This document shows positions 50,286 through 59,599 of a stretch of DNA of 64,000 nt, piece after piece (positions within the stretch are counted from its first letter, which is position 1; the number at the start of each line of letters is the position of its first letter). The stretch lies in NCBI RefSeq assembly GCF_000834635.1, contig NZ_JXQV01000011.1:62001-126000 (forward strand), written 5' to 3'. The notes under the pieces are model-generated. The model saw only the letters and a program-made list of their open reading frames with translations, made no database searches and was not told the DNA's origin. Position numbers and translations under genes: made by a program. Source of the DNA: Agrobacterium tumefaciens (lineage in GTDB: Bacteria > Pseudomonadota > Alphaproteobacteria > Rhizobiales > Rhizobiaceae).

Positions 50286-52784
50286 ATGTCCGGCCAAGAT
50301 GTCGGCAGCCTGCCTTTCGCTTTCCAGACATGGTTTGGGCAAAAGGGCTGGAGCCCGCGCGCCCACCAGCTGGAACTCGCCGCCCGCGCCAGAGCAGGCG
50401 AGAACATGCTGCTGATTGCGCCCACAGGTGCGGGCAAGACGCTCGGCGGCTTCATGGCATCGCTGACGGATTTGGCTGAGCGCGGCAAGGTGCCGCCCGG
50501 TTCCGCTTTTGTCGGCGTGCACACGCTCTACATCTCGCCGCTGAAGGCGCTGGCTGTCGATATCGAGCGCAACCTGATGAAGCCGGTGTCGGAAATGGGC
50601 CTGCCCATTTCAGTGGAAACTCGCACCGGAGACACGCCTCAATCCAAGCGTCAGCGCCAGAAGCTGAAGCCACCGGATATCCTGCTGACAACACCGGAAC
50701 AGGTCTCGCTGCTGCTGGCCAGCAAGGAAGCGGAGCGTTTCTTCAAGGATTTGAAATTCGTTGTGCTGGATGAGCTGCATTCGCTCGTCACCTCCAAGCG
50801 CGGGCATTTGCTGGCGTTGGCCTTGGCGCGGGTGCGCAAACACGCGCCATCCATGCGCACCATCGGCCTGTCCGCCACCGTCGCCGACCCCATGGATTTG
50901 CAGCGCTATCTCAGCCCGCAAGCGGAAGGCCAGCCCGTCGCTGGCCTCATCACCGTGGATGGCGGGGCCAAGCCCGATATTGCCATTTTGACGACCGAAG
51001 AGCGCATTCCATGGTCCGGCCATTCGGCGCGCTATGCCATGCAGGATCTCTATCCGGCACTGAAAGCCCACAAGACCGCGCTGATTTTCGTCAACACCCG
51101 CTCGCAGGCCGAACGTATCTTTCAGGAACTCTGGACGATCAACGACGATAATCTGCCCATTGCCCTGCATCACGGCTCGCTGGATGCGGGTCAGCGCCGC
51201 AAGGTGGAAGCGGCCATGGCGGAGAACAAGCTGCGCGCCGTCGTCGCCACCTCAACGCTTGATCTCGGTATCGACTGGGGCGATGTCGATCTCGTCGTGC
51301 ATATCGGTGCGCCGAAGGGCGCAAGCCGCCTTGCCCAGCGCATTGGCCGCGCCAACCACCGCATGGATGAGCCCTCCAAGGCGATCCTCGTTCCGGCCAA
51401 TCGCTTCGAGGTTATGGAATGCCGTGCAGCGCTCGACGCCAATTATGTCGGCGCGCAGGATACGCCACCCATTGCCGAAGGCGCGCTGGATGTGCTGGCA
51501 CAGCATGTCCTGGGCATGGCCTGCGCCGAACCCTTCGATGCCGACGATCTCTACCGCGAAGTTATCACCGCATCGCCCTACGCATCGCTGCCGCGTGACA
51601 CCTTCGACCGGATCGTCGATTTCACCGCAACCGGTGGCTATGCGCTGCGCACCTATGAGCGATATGCCCGCATCCGCCAGACGAAAGATGGCCTGTGGCG
51701 GGTGTCCAACCCGCAGGTCGCCATGCAGTACCGGCTCAATCTCGGCACCATCGTCGAGGCCGCCGAGCTGAATGTGCGCATGGTCAAGCGCAATGCCAAG
51801 GGCACCATCGGGCGCGGCGGCATGACGCTGGGCAAGGTCGAGGAATATTTCCTTGAGCAGCTGGTGCAGGGCGATACGTTTTTGTTTGCAGGCAAGGTGC
51901 TGCGTTTCGAAGGGATCCGCGAGAGCGAATGTCTGGTCAGCCAGGCCTTTTCGATGGACCCGAAAATACCGTCCTATGCGGGCGGCAGGTTCCCCTTGTC
52001 CACCTATCTCGCAGATCAGGTGCGCTCCATGCTGGCCGATCCCGCCCGGTGGCAAGCACTGCCGGATCAGGTCCGTGACTGGCTGGCCATCCAGAAGGAA
52101 AAGTCCGTCATCCCGAAGCGCGATGAGTTGCTCGTAGAGACATTCCCGTTCCGCAAGCGTTTCTTCATGGTCATGTATCCCTTCGAGGGGCGGCTGGCCC
52201 ACCAGACGCTCGGCATGTTGTTGACCCGCAGGCTGGAGCGGGCAGGGGCAAAGCCCATGGGCTTCGTCGCCACGGATTATTCGCTGGCCATCTGGGCGCT
52301 GGAAGATCTGGGCATGCGCCTGCAATCGCAGCGCCTGTCGCTGACCGATCTTCTGGATGAGGACATGCTGGGCGATGACCTTGAGGCATGGCTGGACGAA
52401 TCCTTCATGCTGAAACGCACCTTCCGCAATTGCGCAATCATTTCAGGCCTTATCGAGCGCCGCCATCCCGGCAAGGAAAAGACCGGGCGGCAGGTCACGG
52501 TATCTGCCGATCTTATTTATGACGTTCTTCGCAGCCATGAGCCCGATCACATCCTTTTGGAAGCCACCCGGCGCGATGCATCATCAGGACTTTTGGACAT
52601 TGGCCGACTTGGCGATATGCTAAGGCGAATCAAGGGCCACACCACCCACTGCGCTCTGGAGCATGTGTCGCCGCTGGCGGTGCCGGTCATGATGGAAATC
52701 GGGCGCGAGACGGTTGCAGGTCAGGCCATGGATGATGTGCTGGCCGAGGCCGCCGATGAGCTTATCGCCGATGCGATGTCATAA
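50286..52784 (+). CDS. Ligase-associated DNA damage response DEXH helicase
   Basis: This 832-residue protein is an Lhr-type helicase of the ligase-associated DNA repair set. The helicase core shows APTGAGKTLGGFMAS (motif I), VVLDELHSL (DEXH, motif II), TIGLSATVADP (motif III), LHHGSLD, ATSTLDLGIDWGDVDLVVHI and AQRIGRANHR (motif VI). A winged-helix and a long Lhr-core region follow. It is followed 18 bases later by PdeM, its usual partner. The ligase and exonuclease of the set are not in the window. ATG 50286 is preferred over GTG 50265. Confidence 0.9.
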   Translation: MSGQDVGSLPFAFQTWFGQKGWSPRAHQLELAARARAGENMLLIAPTGAGKTLGGFMASLTDLAERGKVPPGSAFVGVHTLYISPLKALAVDIERNLMKPVSEMGLPISVETRTGDTPQSKRQRQKLKPPDILLTTPEQVSLLLASKEAERFFKDLKFVVLDELHSLVTSKRGHLLALALARVRKHAPSMRTIGLSATVADPMDLQRYLSPQAEGQPVAGLITVDGGAKPDIAILTTEERIPWSGHSARYAMQDLYPALKAHKTALIFVNTRSQAERIFQELWTINDDNLPIALHHGSLDAGQRRKVEAAMAENKLRAVVATSTLDLGIDWGDVDLVVHIGAPKGASRLAQRIGRANHRMDEPSKAILVPANRFEVMECRAALDANYVGAQDTPPIAEGALDVLAQHVLGMACAEPFDADDLYREVITASPYASLPRDTFDRIVDFTATGGYALRTYERYARIRQTKDGLWRVSNPQVAMQYRLNLGTIVEAAELNVRMVKRNAKGTIGRGGMTLGKVEEYFLEQLVQGDTFLFAGKVLRFEGIRESECLVSQAFSMDPKIPSYAGGRFPLSTYLADQVRSMLADPARWQALPDQVRDWLAIQKEKSVIPKRDELLVETFPFRKRFFMVMYPFEGRLAHQTLGMLLTRRLERAGAKPMGFVATDYSLAIWALEDLGMRLQSQRLSLTDLLDEDMLGDDLEAWLDESFMLKRTFRNCAIISGLIERRHPGKEKTGRQVTVSADLIYDVLRSHEPDHILLEATRRDASSGLLDIGRLGDMLRRIKGHTTHCALEHVSPLAVPVMMEIGRETVAGQAMDDVLAEAADELIADAMS

Positions 52785-52802
52785 ATAGGAAAGTAACCGT
52801 TA

Positions 52803-53531
52803 GTGCTGAGCCGACTTGCCCTGAGCGACAAATTTTCCAGCGGCTTTGAATGCCTTGGCTCAGAAACCGTCATCAACGGCGTTGCTGGCTGGTGCGATCC
52901 GCTGGGCGGTCTTTACCTGCCGGACCTTGCGGTGCTGGTCGTGTCGGATCTGCATCTGGAAAAGGGTGCCGCTTTCGCACGGCGTGGCCGTATGCTGCCG
53001 CCCTATGACACCATCGCCACGCTTAAAATCCTGTCTTCGCTGATTACCCGTTATGATCCGAAGATCGTCGTCAGCCTTGGCGATAATTTCCACGATCGCA
53101 TTGGCTCGCAGCATCTGCCCTTGCCTTTGCGTGAGGTCATCAAGGACATGGCCAAGGGCCGCGAGTGGGTCTGGATCAACGGCAACCATGATCCCGATGG
53201 CACCGTCGATCTGCCGGGCTCTTCCAGCGATGAAATGGTCTATGGCAACCTCATCTTCCGGCACGAGCCGAAGCCGGGCGCTTCACCCGGTGAAATTGCC
53301 GGTCACCTCCACCCCGCAGCCACCGTGCGCCGCCGCGAAAAATCAGTGCGCCGACCCTGCTTCGCAACCGATGGTGCCCGCATGCTGATGCCAGCCTTCG
53401 GCGTCTTGAGCGGCGGTCTGGACCTGCGGCACAAGGCCATGCATGGCCTGTTTGACCACTCGGCGCTGGTCGCGCATATGCTCGGTCGTGACAGGATTTA
53501 CTCGGTCCGCTTCGCAAACCTGCTTGGCTGA
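52803..53531 (+). CDS. pdeM: Ligase-associated DNA damage response endonuclease PdeM
   Basis: This 242-residue metallophosphoesterase has the motifs VVSDLHLEKG, SLGDNFHDR, WINGNHDPDG and EIAGHLHPAA, whose Asp, Asn and His residues bind two metals. It belongs to the PdeM group found next to the Lhr-type helicase, acting in DNA end or damage processing. The start is GTG 52803. It is convergent with the TIGR02186 gene two bases away. Confidence 0.88.
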   Translation: MLSRLALSDKFSSGFECLGSETVINGVAGWCDPLGGLYLPDLAVLVVSDLHLEKGAAFARRGRMLPPYDTIATLKILSSLITRYDPKIVVSLGDNFHDRIGSQHLPLPLREVIKDMAKGREWVWINGNHDPDGTVDLPGSSSDEMVYGNLIFRHEPKPGASPGEIAGHLHPAATVRRREKSVRRPCFATDGARMLMPAFGVLSGGLDLRHKAMHGLFDHSALVAHMLGRDRIYSVRFANLLG

Positions 53532-53533
53532 GA

Positions 53534-54355
53534 TCAGTCCCTGCGGAACAGAATGCTGGCACCCCAACCGGTAATTACGGCCAGAAGTACGCATAAAATA
53601 CCATAAACGACGGGCGTCTGGTGCGCGGCGTCCGTTATGGCCTGTTCCATGCCGGTCTTGACCACGCGCAACCGCAATTCCTTTTGCGCTATCGGCATGC
53701 CGCTTTTGAAGAGGTAGGCGCGGGCGGTGTGGACGCCGTTCGGCACATTGGCCGGCAGGCGAAGCGTGGCCCAGAACAGGCCGGTGCGTTCCAGCCGCAC
53801 CCCTGTCGTGTCATTGCGATAAATGCCGCTCGACAGTTTCAGACGGCGATAGGCATCCTGAAAATCAAACACATTGTCAGGCACGCCTGAGAACACCGCG
53901 CTGCGCAGCGGCAGATGGTCTACGCCCAGACCCATGGCCTTCAGTGTTCCCGCCGTTGCGATATTGTCAATACTGCGGGTGCTGGCCATGGAGTAGGATT
54001 CCGGCAGCGGCGCAAAGGTAATGGCGCTGGTGTTGATCCAGATGCCAGCCACCCGGCTTTTCTTGCGCACGGTGGAATATTCGTTGGGGCCTTCCAGCGT
54101 CACGACAATGTCGTATTGGCCGATGGCCAGCAGCAGCTGGTCAGCATTGTTCAGCGCGCCGAACATGGTGAAGTCAGCGCCGCGAAAATCCGACGCGATG
54201 GAAATTTCCGAGGTCGATGCGCCGATCTCGATGTTTTCCTGCAAGGTCCGCGCCTGCCCATTGGCATCCGGCAGAATGGCGAGCGGCGGCGTCTGCGCTG
54301 AAGCCTGCGTGCAGAAAAGGCCGAAAACGGCAGCAAGAAGGGCAGCGCGGATCAA
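53534..54355 (-). CDS. TIGR02186 family membrane-anchored periplasmic protein
   Basis: This 273-residue protein has a signal peptide (ALLAAVFGLFCTQASA), a beta-rich periplasmic domain (ENIEIGASTSEISIASDFRG, QYDIVVTLEGP) and a C-terminal membrane anchor (PVVYGILCVLLAVITGWGAS). The family is typically coded with TauE/SafE exporters, as here: its start overlaps the exporter stop by four bases. It is thought to work with that transporter, but its role is not proven. Confidence 0.85.
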   Translation of the reverse strand: MIRAALLAAVFGLFCTQASAQTPPLAILPDANGQARTLQENIEIGASTSEISIASDFRGADFTMFGALNNADQLLLAIGQYDIVVTLEGPNEYSTVRKKSRVAGIWINTSAITFAPLPESYSMASTRSIDNIATAGTLKAMGLGVDHLPLRSAVFSGVPDNVFDFQDAYRRLKLSSGIYRNDTTGVRLERTGLFWATLRLPANVPNGVHTARAYLFKSGMPIAQKELRLRVVKTGMEQAITDAAHQTPVVYGILCVLLAVITGWGASILFRRD

Positions 54356-55278
54356 TATCCCAACCCCCCAACAGCCACCGAAAACAGATCATCCGGCTTC
54401 AGCACCAGCGAAATGGCCAGACGCACGCCAACAGCCAGAACCAGCAGCGCCAGCAGCGCGCGCAGCTGTTCGCCGCGCAGTTTCTGGCCCACCCGCACGC
54501 CATATTGCGCACCAACAACCCCCGCCAGCATCAGGATGAAGGCCAGCACAATATCGACGGAAAAATTCGTCGCTGCCTGAACCACGGTCGTATAGGCAGT
54601 GACGAAAATGATCTGGAACAGCGAAGTGCCGACAACCACGTTTGTGGGAACCCGCAGCAGATAGATCATGGCTGGAACCATGATGAAGCCGCCGCCGACA
54701 CCCATGACCGAGGTCAGCACACCGACGCCGAAACCCAGAACGATGATGGGGATGACGCTGAGATAGAGCTTCGATTTCTTGAAGCGCATCTTCCAGGGCA
54801 GGCGGTGCACCCAGTTGTGATGGCCGGGGCGGCGCAGCGTCACGGTTTCATTGCGGGCGGAGCGGCGTATAGCCGAGATGCTTTCCTTCAGCATCAGCAC
54901 ACCAACGGTACTGAGCAGAATGACGTAAAGCAGCGAAATGATGAGATCGAGCTGGCCGATGCTGCGCAACAGCGTAAACAGCCACACGCCAACGGTTGCC
55001 CCGCACAGGCCGCCTATCAGCAACATGCCGCCCAGCTTCACATCCAGCGTGCCACGCCTGAAATGGCTGATGGAGCCGGAAACGGAGGACGCCACCACCT
55101 GGTTTGCACCGGTTGCCACGGCAACAACGGGGGGAATGTTGTAAAAGATCAAAAGCGGGGTGATGAGAAAACCGCCACCCACGCCGAACATGCCGGACAA
55201 AAAGCCCACGGCCGCGCCCATGCCGAGAATGATGAAAATATTCACCGATAGTTCTGCAATGGGCAGATAGACAGTCAC
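54352..55278 (-). CDS. TauE/SafE (TSUP) family sulfite/anion exporter
   Basis: This 308-residue protein has eight or nine membrane segments and the two TSUP repeats: AAVGFLSGMFGVGGGFLITP with LLIFYNIPP, and VGVLTSVMGVGGGFIMVPAM with IYLLRVP. Members export sulfite, sulfoacetate or other sulfur-containing anions. GTG 55278 has GAGGT about six bases ahead; the longer frame to 55341 is unlikely. It is the first gene of a two-gene operon. Confidence 0.87.
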   Translation of the reverse strand: MTVYLPIAELSVNIFIILGMGAAVGFLSGMFGVGGGFLITPLLIFYNIPPVVAVATGANQVVASSVSGSISHFRRGTLDVKLGGMLLIGGLCGATVGVWLFTLLRSIGQLDLIISLLYVILLSTVGVLMLKESISAIRRSARNETVTLRRPGHHNWVHRLPWKMRFKKSKLYLSVIPIIVLGFGVGVLTSVMGVGGGFIMVPAMIYLLRVPTNVVVGTSLFQIIFVTAYTTVVQAATNFSVDIVLAFILMLAGVVGAQYGVRVGQKLRGEQLRALLALLVLAVGVRLAISLVLKPDDLFSVAVGGLGY

Positions 55279-55398
55279 ATCAGGACCTCGGGCATGGTTC
55301 CGTGCAAAACAGCAAAGCCGCCATAAGGCGGGCTTCACCACGAATGGGTGGTATCTGTCAAAAAATGGCGAAGGCTACAAGCCCTGCGACCTTCATCG

Positions 55399-55421
55399 GT
55401 CATGCCCGTGGTGGGCATGAC
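55399..55421. repeat. Perfect 9-bp inverted repeat upstream of the TauE operon
   Basis: GTCATGCCC (55399-55407) and GGGCATGAC (55413-55421) form a dyad with a five-base spacer, in the 201-base gap between podJ and the TauE gene, about 120 bases ahead of the latter. With no T-run it is more likely an operator or hairpin than a terminator. Confidence 0.5.
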
Positions 55422-55479
55422 TGTCAAACATTCAATGGCAAATACGTTGATATTTAGGAAAGATCGGTAAAGAGCCGAT

Positions 55480-58400
55480 TTACTTGTTGCGAGCCAGCAA
55501 CGCGGTCACCAGTTCGTCGGTAATGCGTCCATCCGGTGTCTGGCCCACGGACTTCTGGAAGGACTTGATGGCAGTCACTGTGGCCGGGCCCAGCTTGCCG
55601 TCAGGTTCACCCGCCTTGAAGCCATTATTGTTGAGAATGGCCTGAATGTTGCGGATCGCCTTCTGCATGTCCACAGACGCTGTCTTCACCTCTTGTCCGC
55701 CGGTCCATTCGGCTGGCAGGTTCAGGGTGTTGGCGTCGTCGTTCAGGGGTGTCACCTTCCACGCGTCAACCTTGGCCTTGGCTTCGGCCAGCTGCTCTGG
55801 ACGCATGGCCTTGGCCACGTCGTCGCGCTTCTGGCCAGCATCGGCATCGCCATCACGGGCGGCAATGGCAAACCACTTGTAGGATTCTGGCAGGCTCTGC
55901 AGAACGCCGCTGCCGCGTGCGTAAAGAATGGCAAGGTTGAACTGGCTGTCACGAACGCCAAGATTGGCCGCTTGGACGAACCAGCGGGCAGCAGCCAGAA
56001 TGTCTGGTGCGCCTGCCGCATCGGATGCCAGCAGAACGGCCAGATTGTGCATGGCGCCCGCATTGCCCTGATTGGCGGCCATTTCGTAGTAGCGCTTGGC
56101 CTCGCCCAGATTGCGATCTACGCCGTTTGCCTTCTCATACATGTTGCCCAGGCGGTACTGTGCAAGCGCAAAGCCACGGTCGGCAGAAAGCTTGTACCAC
56201 TTTGCAGCTTCCGCACGGTCAGTGGCAACGCCGCGACCTTCGGTGTAGCGGGCACCGATCTCGAACAGTGCCTGCCTGTCGCCCTTTGCGGCGGCGTCGA
56301 CAAGAGATTGCGGTGCAATGCCTGCTGGCACGGCAATGGCGGCTTCGCCAATGGCCTGCGGCTGCTCGGCCTGTGGTGCGGCGGGTGCCTGTTCAGGCGC
56401 GGGCAACGCGGCAATGTCGTTTTGCGCAGCGGGGGCGGGTGCTTCCACCGCTGGTGCTTCATCGGGCAGTGGCGCGCCGCCAATCGGGCGCGTGTCGATC
56501 AGAGGCGGGTTCCTGTCGGCATCGGCCTGCATCCGCTCGCCAGCGGCTCGCGCGCTTTCATCCATCGCGCTGTCGGATGGCACGGTCACGGCTGGCGCTT
56601 CAATGACGGGCTTTGGCTGTTCCTGAGCGGCGGTCAGGGCCGAGACTTCGCCACCGGTCGCAGCTTCGGTCGCAACCGTCGCGGGCTTGGTGTCGCCGCT
56701 GACCAGAGACTTGATAACGGGCATGGCCATCATCGCCAGCAGAATGGCGCCGATGCCCAGAAGCAGCGGGCGGCGGTAGCGCGAAAGAGCCGAACCTGCC
56801 TTGTCGCTTGATGGCTTGGCGCGCAGGGTGCGCGAGGCGGAACCGCGCTCAGGCGCAGATTCCTGCGCGGCGGCCTGGGCTGCACGGCGGGCGGCGGCGA
56901 TAAAGTCGGCGCGGCTGTCTGTTTCGCCAGTGCCTGAGCGGGCAGCGGCAGTCTGGCTGGCGCGCACGCGCTCCAGAATTTTCTTGATATCGGGCGCACC
57001 GGAGCCTGGCTCAAGCAACTCGGTATCCATGTCGGACTGCAGCGTGTCGATCGGGTCGAGGGCAGGCGCAGGGTCAACCTGTGTGCGAGCGGAAGCCTGC
57101 GGTTCTTTTTCAGTCTTGGCGGCACTGGAGCGGAAACGGCGCGTCAGCCCGGCCAAAAGGCCGCGCGGCTCTTCATCGGCAGGCTTTGCAGCTTGTGGCG
57201 GCGTCAGCGTCTCTGTGTCATGGCCCATCTCGGACATAAGGCCGGACTGGGTCTCGAACGCATTGCGCTCAGTCTTGATCAGGCCATCTTCTGGAAAGGT
57301 GGCGGCTGGCATCTGCGCGATGCTGTCATAGTCTGCCCAGTCGCGATCCGAATCCGCTGTCGCAGGGGCAGCTGGCGAACGCGGTGCACTGCGATTGTCG
57401 AGATTGTCGAGACGACCGGCAATCTGTACCAGCGTTTCATGCAGCGCTTCAAAGGTGCGGTGGGTGCGCTCTTCGGTGTTGCGGCTCAAACCTTCAAGCT
57501 TGCGTAGGTCGTTGGCCAGCTCAGTCAGAATGGCAATGTCGGAGGTGCTGGCAGTCTGCGCCAGATTGTTGCGCGAATGCGCTTCCAGCACAGCTTCCGC
57601 CGCCTGACGTGCAGCTTCGATGATATATTCGTCGCTCGACGCCATATAGTCTTCGATGGCCGACATGCGCTGGTCGAGTTCCGGCGACATGGCGGTCGCA
57701 TCAGACGCTACCGGCGCCCTGGTCTCGTCAAGCCTTGCGGCAATCTCGCCCAGACGCTCTTCAAGCCGTGTGAAGGCCGTGTCGTAGGATGGGTTCCGGT
57801 CGGAAGAAGGCCGCGTTTCGATTTGCTCGATACGGCGCGCAATCTTCTCCAGCCGCTCGGCCAGCTTGTCATTGACGGCACCGCTTCCCAGTTCATCGAT
57901 CTTGCGGGAAATATCGGTCAGAAACGCGGTCAGTTCCGGCTGGCTGGATGGCCGCTGCGAGCGTTCCATCAACAGCGAAAGCTGGTCCAGCCGTTCGCTC
58001 AGCTGCGAGACGCTACGCTCGGTAGACAGTTCCTCGATGCGGCTTGTCAGCTTGTCCAGCCGCGCACCCAGCGCGTCGGAAGGCTTGGCCCGCTCGGCGG
58101 CATCTTCTTTCAATGTGTCGATCTGGGCCGATAGCGCGCTCAGGCGGTTTTCCAGCCGCTCGGTCAGTGTCTGGTCGATCGCTGCGGCAGAACGGCTTCC
58201 GGCAACGGAAATAGCCCGGCTCATCTCTTCCAGACGCTGGTCAAGGCCCGAGAAATGCTCGCCCAAAGCCTGGTTGGGCGGCAGCATGTGCTTGCCCATC
58301 TGCTCGACAGCACCGGCGATGGTGATGAGCTTTTCTTCCAGCGCACGGATATTGCCCTGGCCGCCCATTGAACCCAGCTGGGTCTTGATGTCATCCAGAC

Positions 58401-59244
58401 GGTAGGCGAGCGATACGATTTCATCCTGAAGCGGAGCGGTATCGAATTCGCGCAGCCTGTCATCCACGCTGTTGAAACGCTGTTCCATGCGCTGCATGCT
58501 GGTTTCGCGGGCAACCTGATCCATCAGGCTGCGCAATTCCTCAAACTCGCTGCGCAGCGCCTCGCCATCGGGCGATGTCGTTTCGCCCATGCGCTCGATG
58601 CTGGCCGCCAGCCGTGCGACATCCTCACGAATATCCTCGGCAAAATCCTGTGTCTCGGCAAAGGTTCTGATATTGCGCAGCTCGGAACGAACGCCCTGCA
58701 TTTCGCGGGCAACGCCCTCGGAAATCTCGTGCTTCAGCTCCTGGCGCATGCTGACCAGCGCCTCGGCCACTTCCCGCAGGGCCGCATCACCCTGATTGGC
58801 TTGCGGCATTGCCCGCTCGTAACGGGCGGTCGGGCGCGGGCGCTGCTGTGGAATGGCTGTCGATGCACGGTAATCGCGCTCGCTGTAACGGCGGTCCATA
58901 TCACGCGAAGGGATATCACGGGCGTCCATGTCGCGCTCTGCGTGCAGATCCGCGCCACGCGGCGCCTCTGCCTGCTGGCGTTCCCAACGGGCATCAAGCG
59001 CCTTCTGGCGCTGGCGAATCTCATTAACCGGGTCGAAACGCGGATTTTCGGGCCTTGCGCCGCTTCCGGTCATGTCAGCGCGACGGTTCGTGGCCTCATA
59101 GGCAGGATTTTCATGAGATGGGCGCGCAGGCTTGGCACCCAGAAGATCCTCGATCCGGGCTTCAAGGCCTTCGATTGTGCGGTTGAGCGCATCCAGAGAC
59201 GATCTGTCACTATGATCCTGGGAATTTGATCGCACTCGGTTCAT
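55480..59244 (-). CDS. podJ: Polar organelle development protein PodJ
   Basis: This 1254-residue protein has a long N-terminal coiled-coil region (about residues 1-640, with recurring LEERLGEIAARLDE-like units), a disordered Pro/Ala/Glu-rich part, one membrane segment (RRPLLLGIGAILLAMMAMPV, near residue 840), a periplasmic set of SEL1 repeats (KGDRQALFEIGARYTEGRGV, LAQYRLGNMYEKANGVDRNL, SQFNLAILYARGSGV) and a C-terminal peptidoglycan-binding domain (GEPDGKLGPATVTAIKSFQK). This is the PodJ layout; in Agrobacterium PodJ acts at the pole in the growth-pole to old-pole transition. A CtrA-type box lies upstream. Confidence 0.88.
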   Translation of the reverse strand: MNRVRSNSQDHSDRSSLDALNRTIEGLEARIEDLLGAKPARPSHENPAYEATNRRADMTGSGARPENPRFDPVNEIRQRQKALDARWERQQAEAPRGADLHAERDMDARDIPSRDMDRRYSERDYRASTAIPQQRPRPTARYERAMPQANQGDAALREVAEALVSMRQELKHEISEGVAREMQGVRSELRNIRTFAETQDFAEDIREDVARLAASIERMGETTSPDGEALRSEFEELRSLMDQVARETSMQRMEQRFNSVDDRLREFDTAPLQDEIVSLAYRLDDIKTQLGSMGGQGNIRALEEKLITIAGAVEQMGKHMLPPNQALGEHFSGLDQRLEEMSRAISVAGSRSAAAIDQTLTERLENRLSALSAQIDTLKEDAAERAKPSDALGARLDKLTSRIEELSTERSVSQLSERLDQLSLLMERSQRPSSQPELTAFLTDISRKIDELGSGAVNDKLAERLEKIARRIEQIETRPSSDRNPSYDTAFTRLEERLGEIAARLDETRAPVASDATAMSPELDQRMSAIEDYMASSDEYIIEAARQAAEAVLEAHSRNNLAQTASTSDIAILTELANDLRKLEGLSRNTEERTHRTFEALHETLVQIAGRLDNLDNRSAPRSPAAPATADSDRDWADYDSIAQMPAATFPEDGLIKTERNAFETQSGLMSEMGHDTETLTPPQAAKPADEEPRGLLAGLTRRFRSSAAKTEKEPQASARTQVDPAPALDPIDTLQSDMDTELLEPGSGAPDIKKILERVRASQTAAARSGTGETDSRADFIAAARRAAQAAAQESAPERGSASRTLRAKPSSDKAGSALSRYRRPLLLGIGAILLAMMAMPVIKSLVSGDTKPATVATEAATGGEVSALTAAQEQPKPVIEAPAVTVPSDSAMDESARAAGERMQADADRNPPLIDTRPIGGAPLPDEAPAVEAPAPAAQNDIAALPAPEQAPAAPQAEQPQAIGEAAIAVPAGIAPQSLVDAAAKGDRQALFEIGARYTEGRGVATDRAEAAKWYKLSADRGFALAQYRLGNMYEKANGVDRNLGEAKRYYEMAANQGNAGAMHNLAVLLASDAAGAPDILAAARWFVQAANLGVRDSQFNLAILYARGSGVLQSLPESYKWFAIAARDGDADAGQKRDDVAKAMRPEQLAEAKAKVDAWKVTPLNDDANTLNLPAEWTGGQEVKTASVDMQKAIRNIQAILNNNGFKAGEPDGKLGPATVTAIKSFQKSVGQTPDGRITDELVTALLARNK

Positions 59245-59599
59245 CTTGCTGCCCGCTTCATCGTTGCCCGGTTATCTGCATGTCCCTTGGCCAGTTGGCG
59301 GGGGCGTGCAGTGGTCATTGTATTGGCTACAGGAACCGCGCGATTCTCGAAGCAGCCCCTGAGGATGAACAATTGCCGAATTGTGGTTAACAATTTGTTA
59401 ATTAGTTTTTTCTGTTTTAACCGTTTCTTTAGTATTGGCCTTGCGCGGGGCTTGCGGCAAAGCGCGCTTTGTATACTCTAGGTAGAGATATCCGCGTTCC
59501 GAAACGCATGAAAATGTCATTTGACGTTTACGCGCACGTCAAATATTGTGGCCTCATAATTGGCCGGAATATTCCGGCGCGGTGCGGAGGATCATCGGA
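59245..59599. promoter_or_regulatory. Divergent podJ / acyl-CoA dehydrogenase promoter region
   Basis: No gene is seen in these 355 bases. The middle part (59380-59440) is AT-rich, with the CtrA-type box and T-tracts. A GANTC site (GATTC, 59342-59346), the target of the cell-cycle methylase CcrM, lies between the box and podJ. A Shine-Dalgarno GGAGG precedes the dehydrogenase ATG. Confidence 0.6.
59387..59401. promoter_or_regulatory. CtrA-type box upstream of podJ
   Basis: TTAA (59387-59390), seven bases, TTAA (59398-59401) is an exact match to the full CtrA consensus TTAA-N7-TTAA. A second partial match (TTAA-N7-TTTA, 59417-59431) lies 16 bases on. It is about 140 bases from the podJ start, so podJ is likely under CtrA cell-cycle control. 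Confidence 0.6.

Noticed and set aside
54217-55251. Forward frame of 344 codons
   Set aside because: It is antisense to the TIGR02186 and TauE genes, and is rich in His/Gln/Asn as expected for a shadow.
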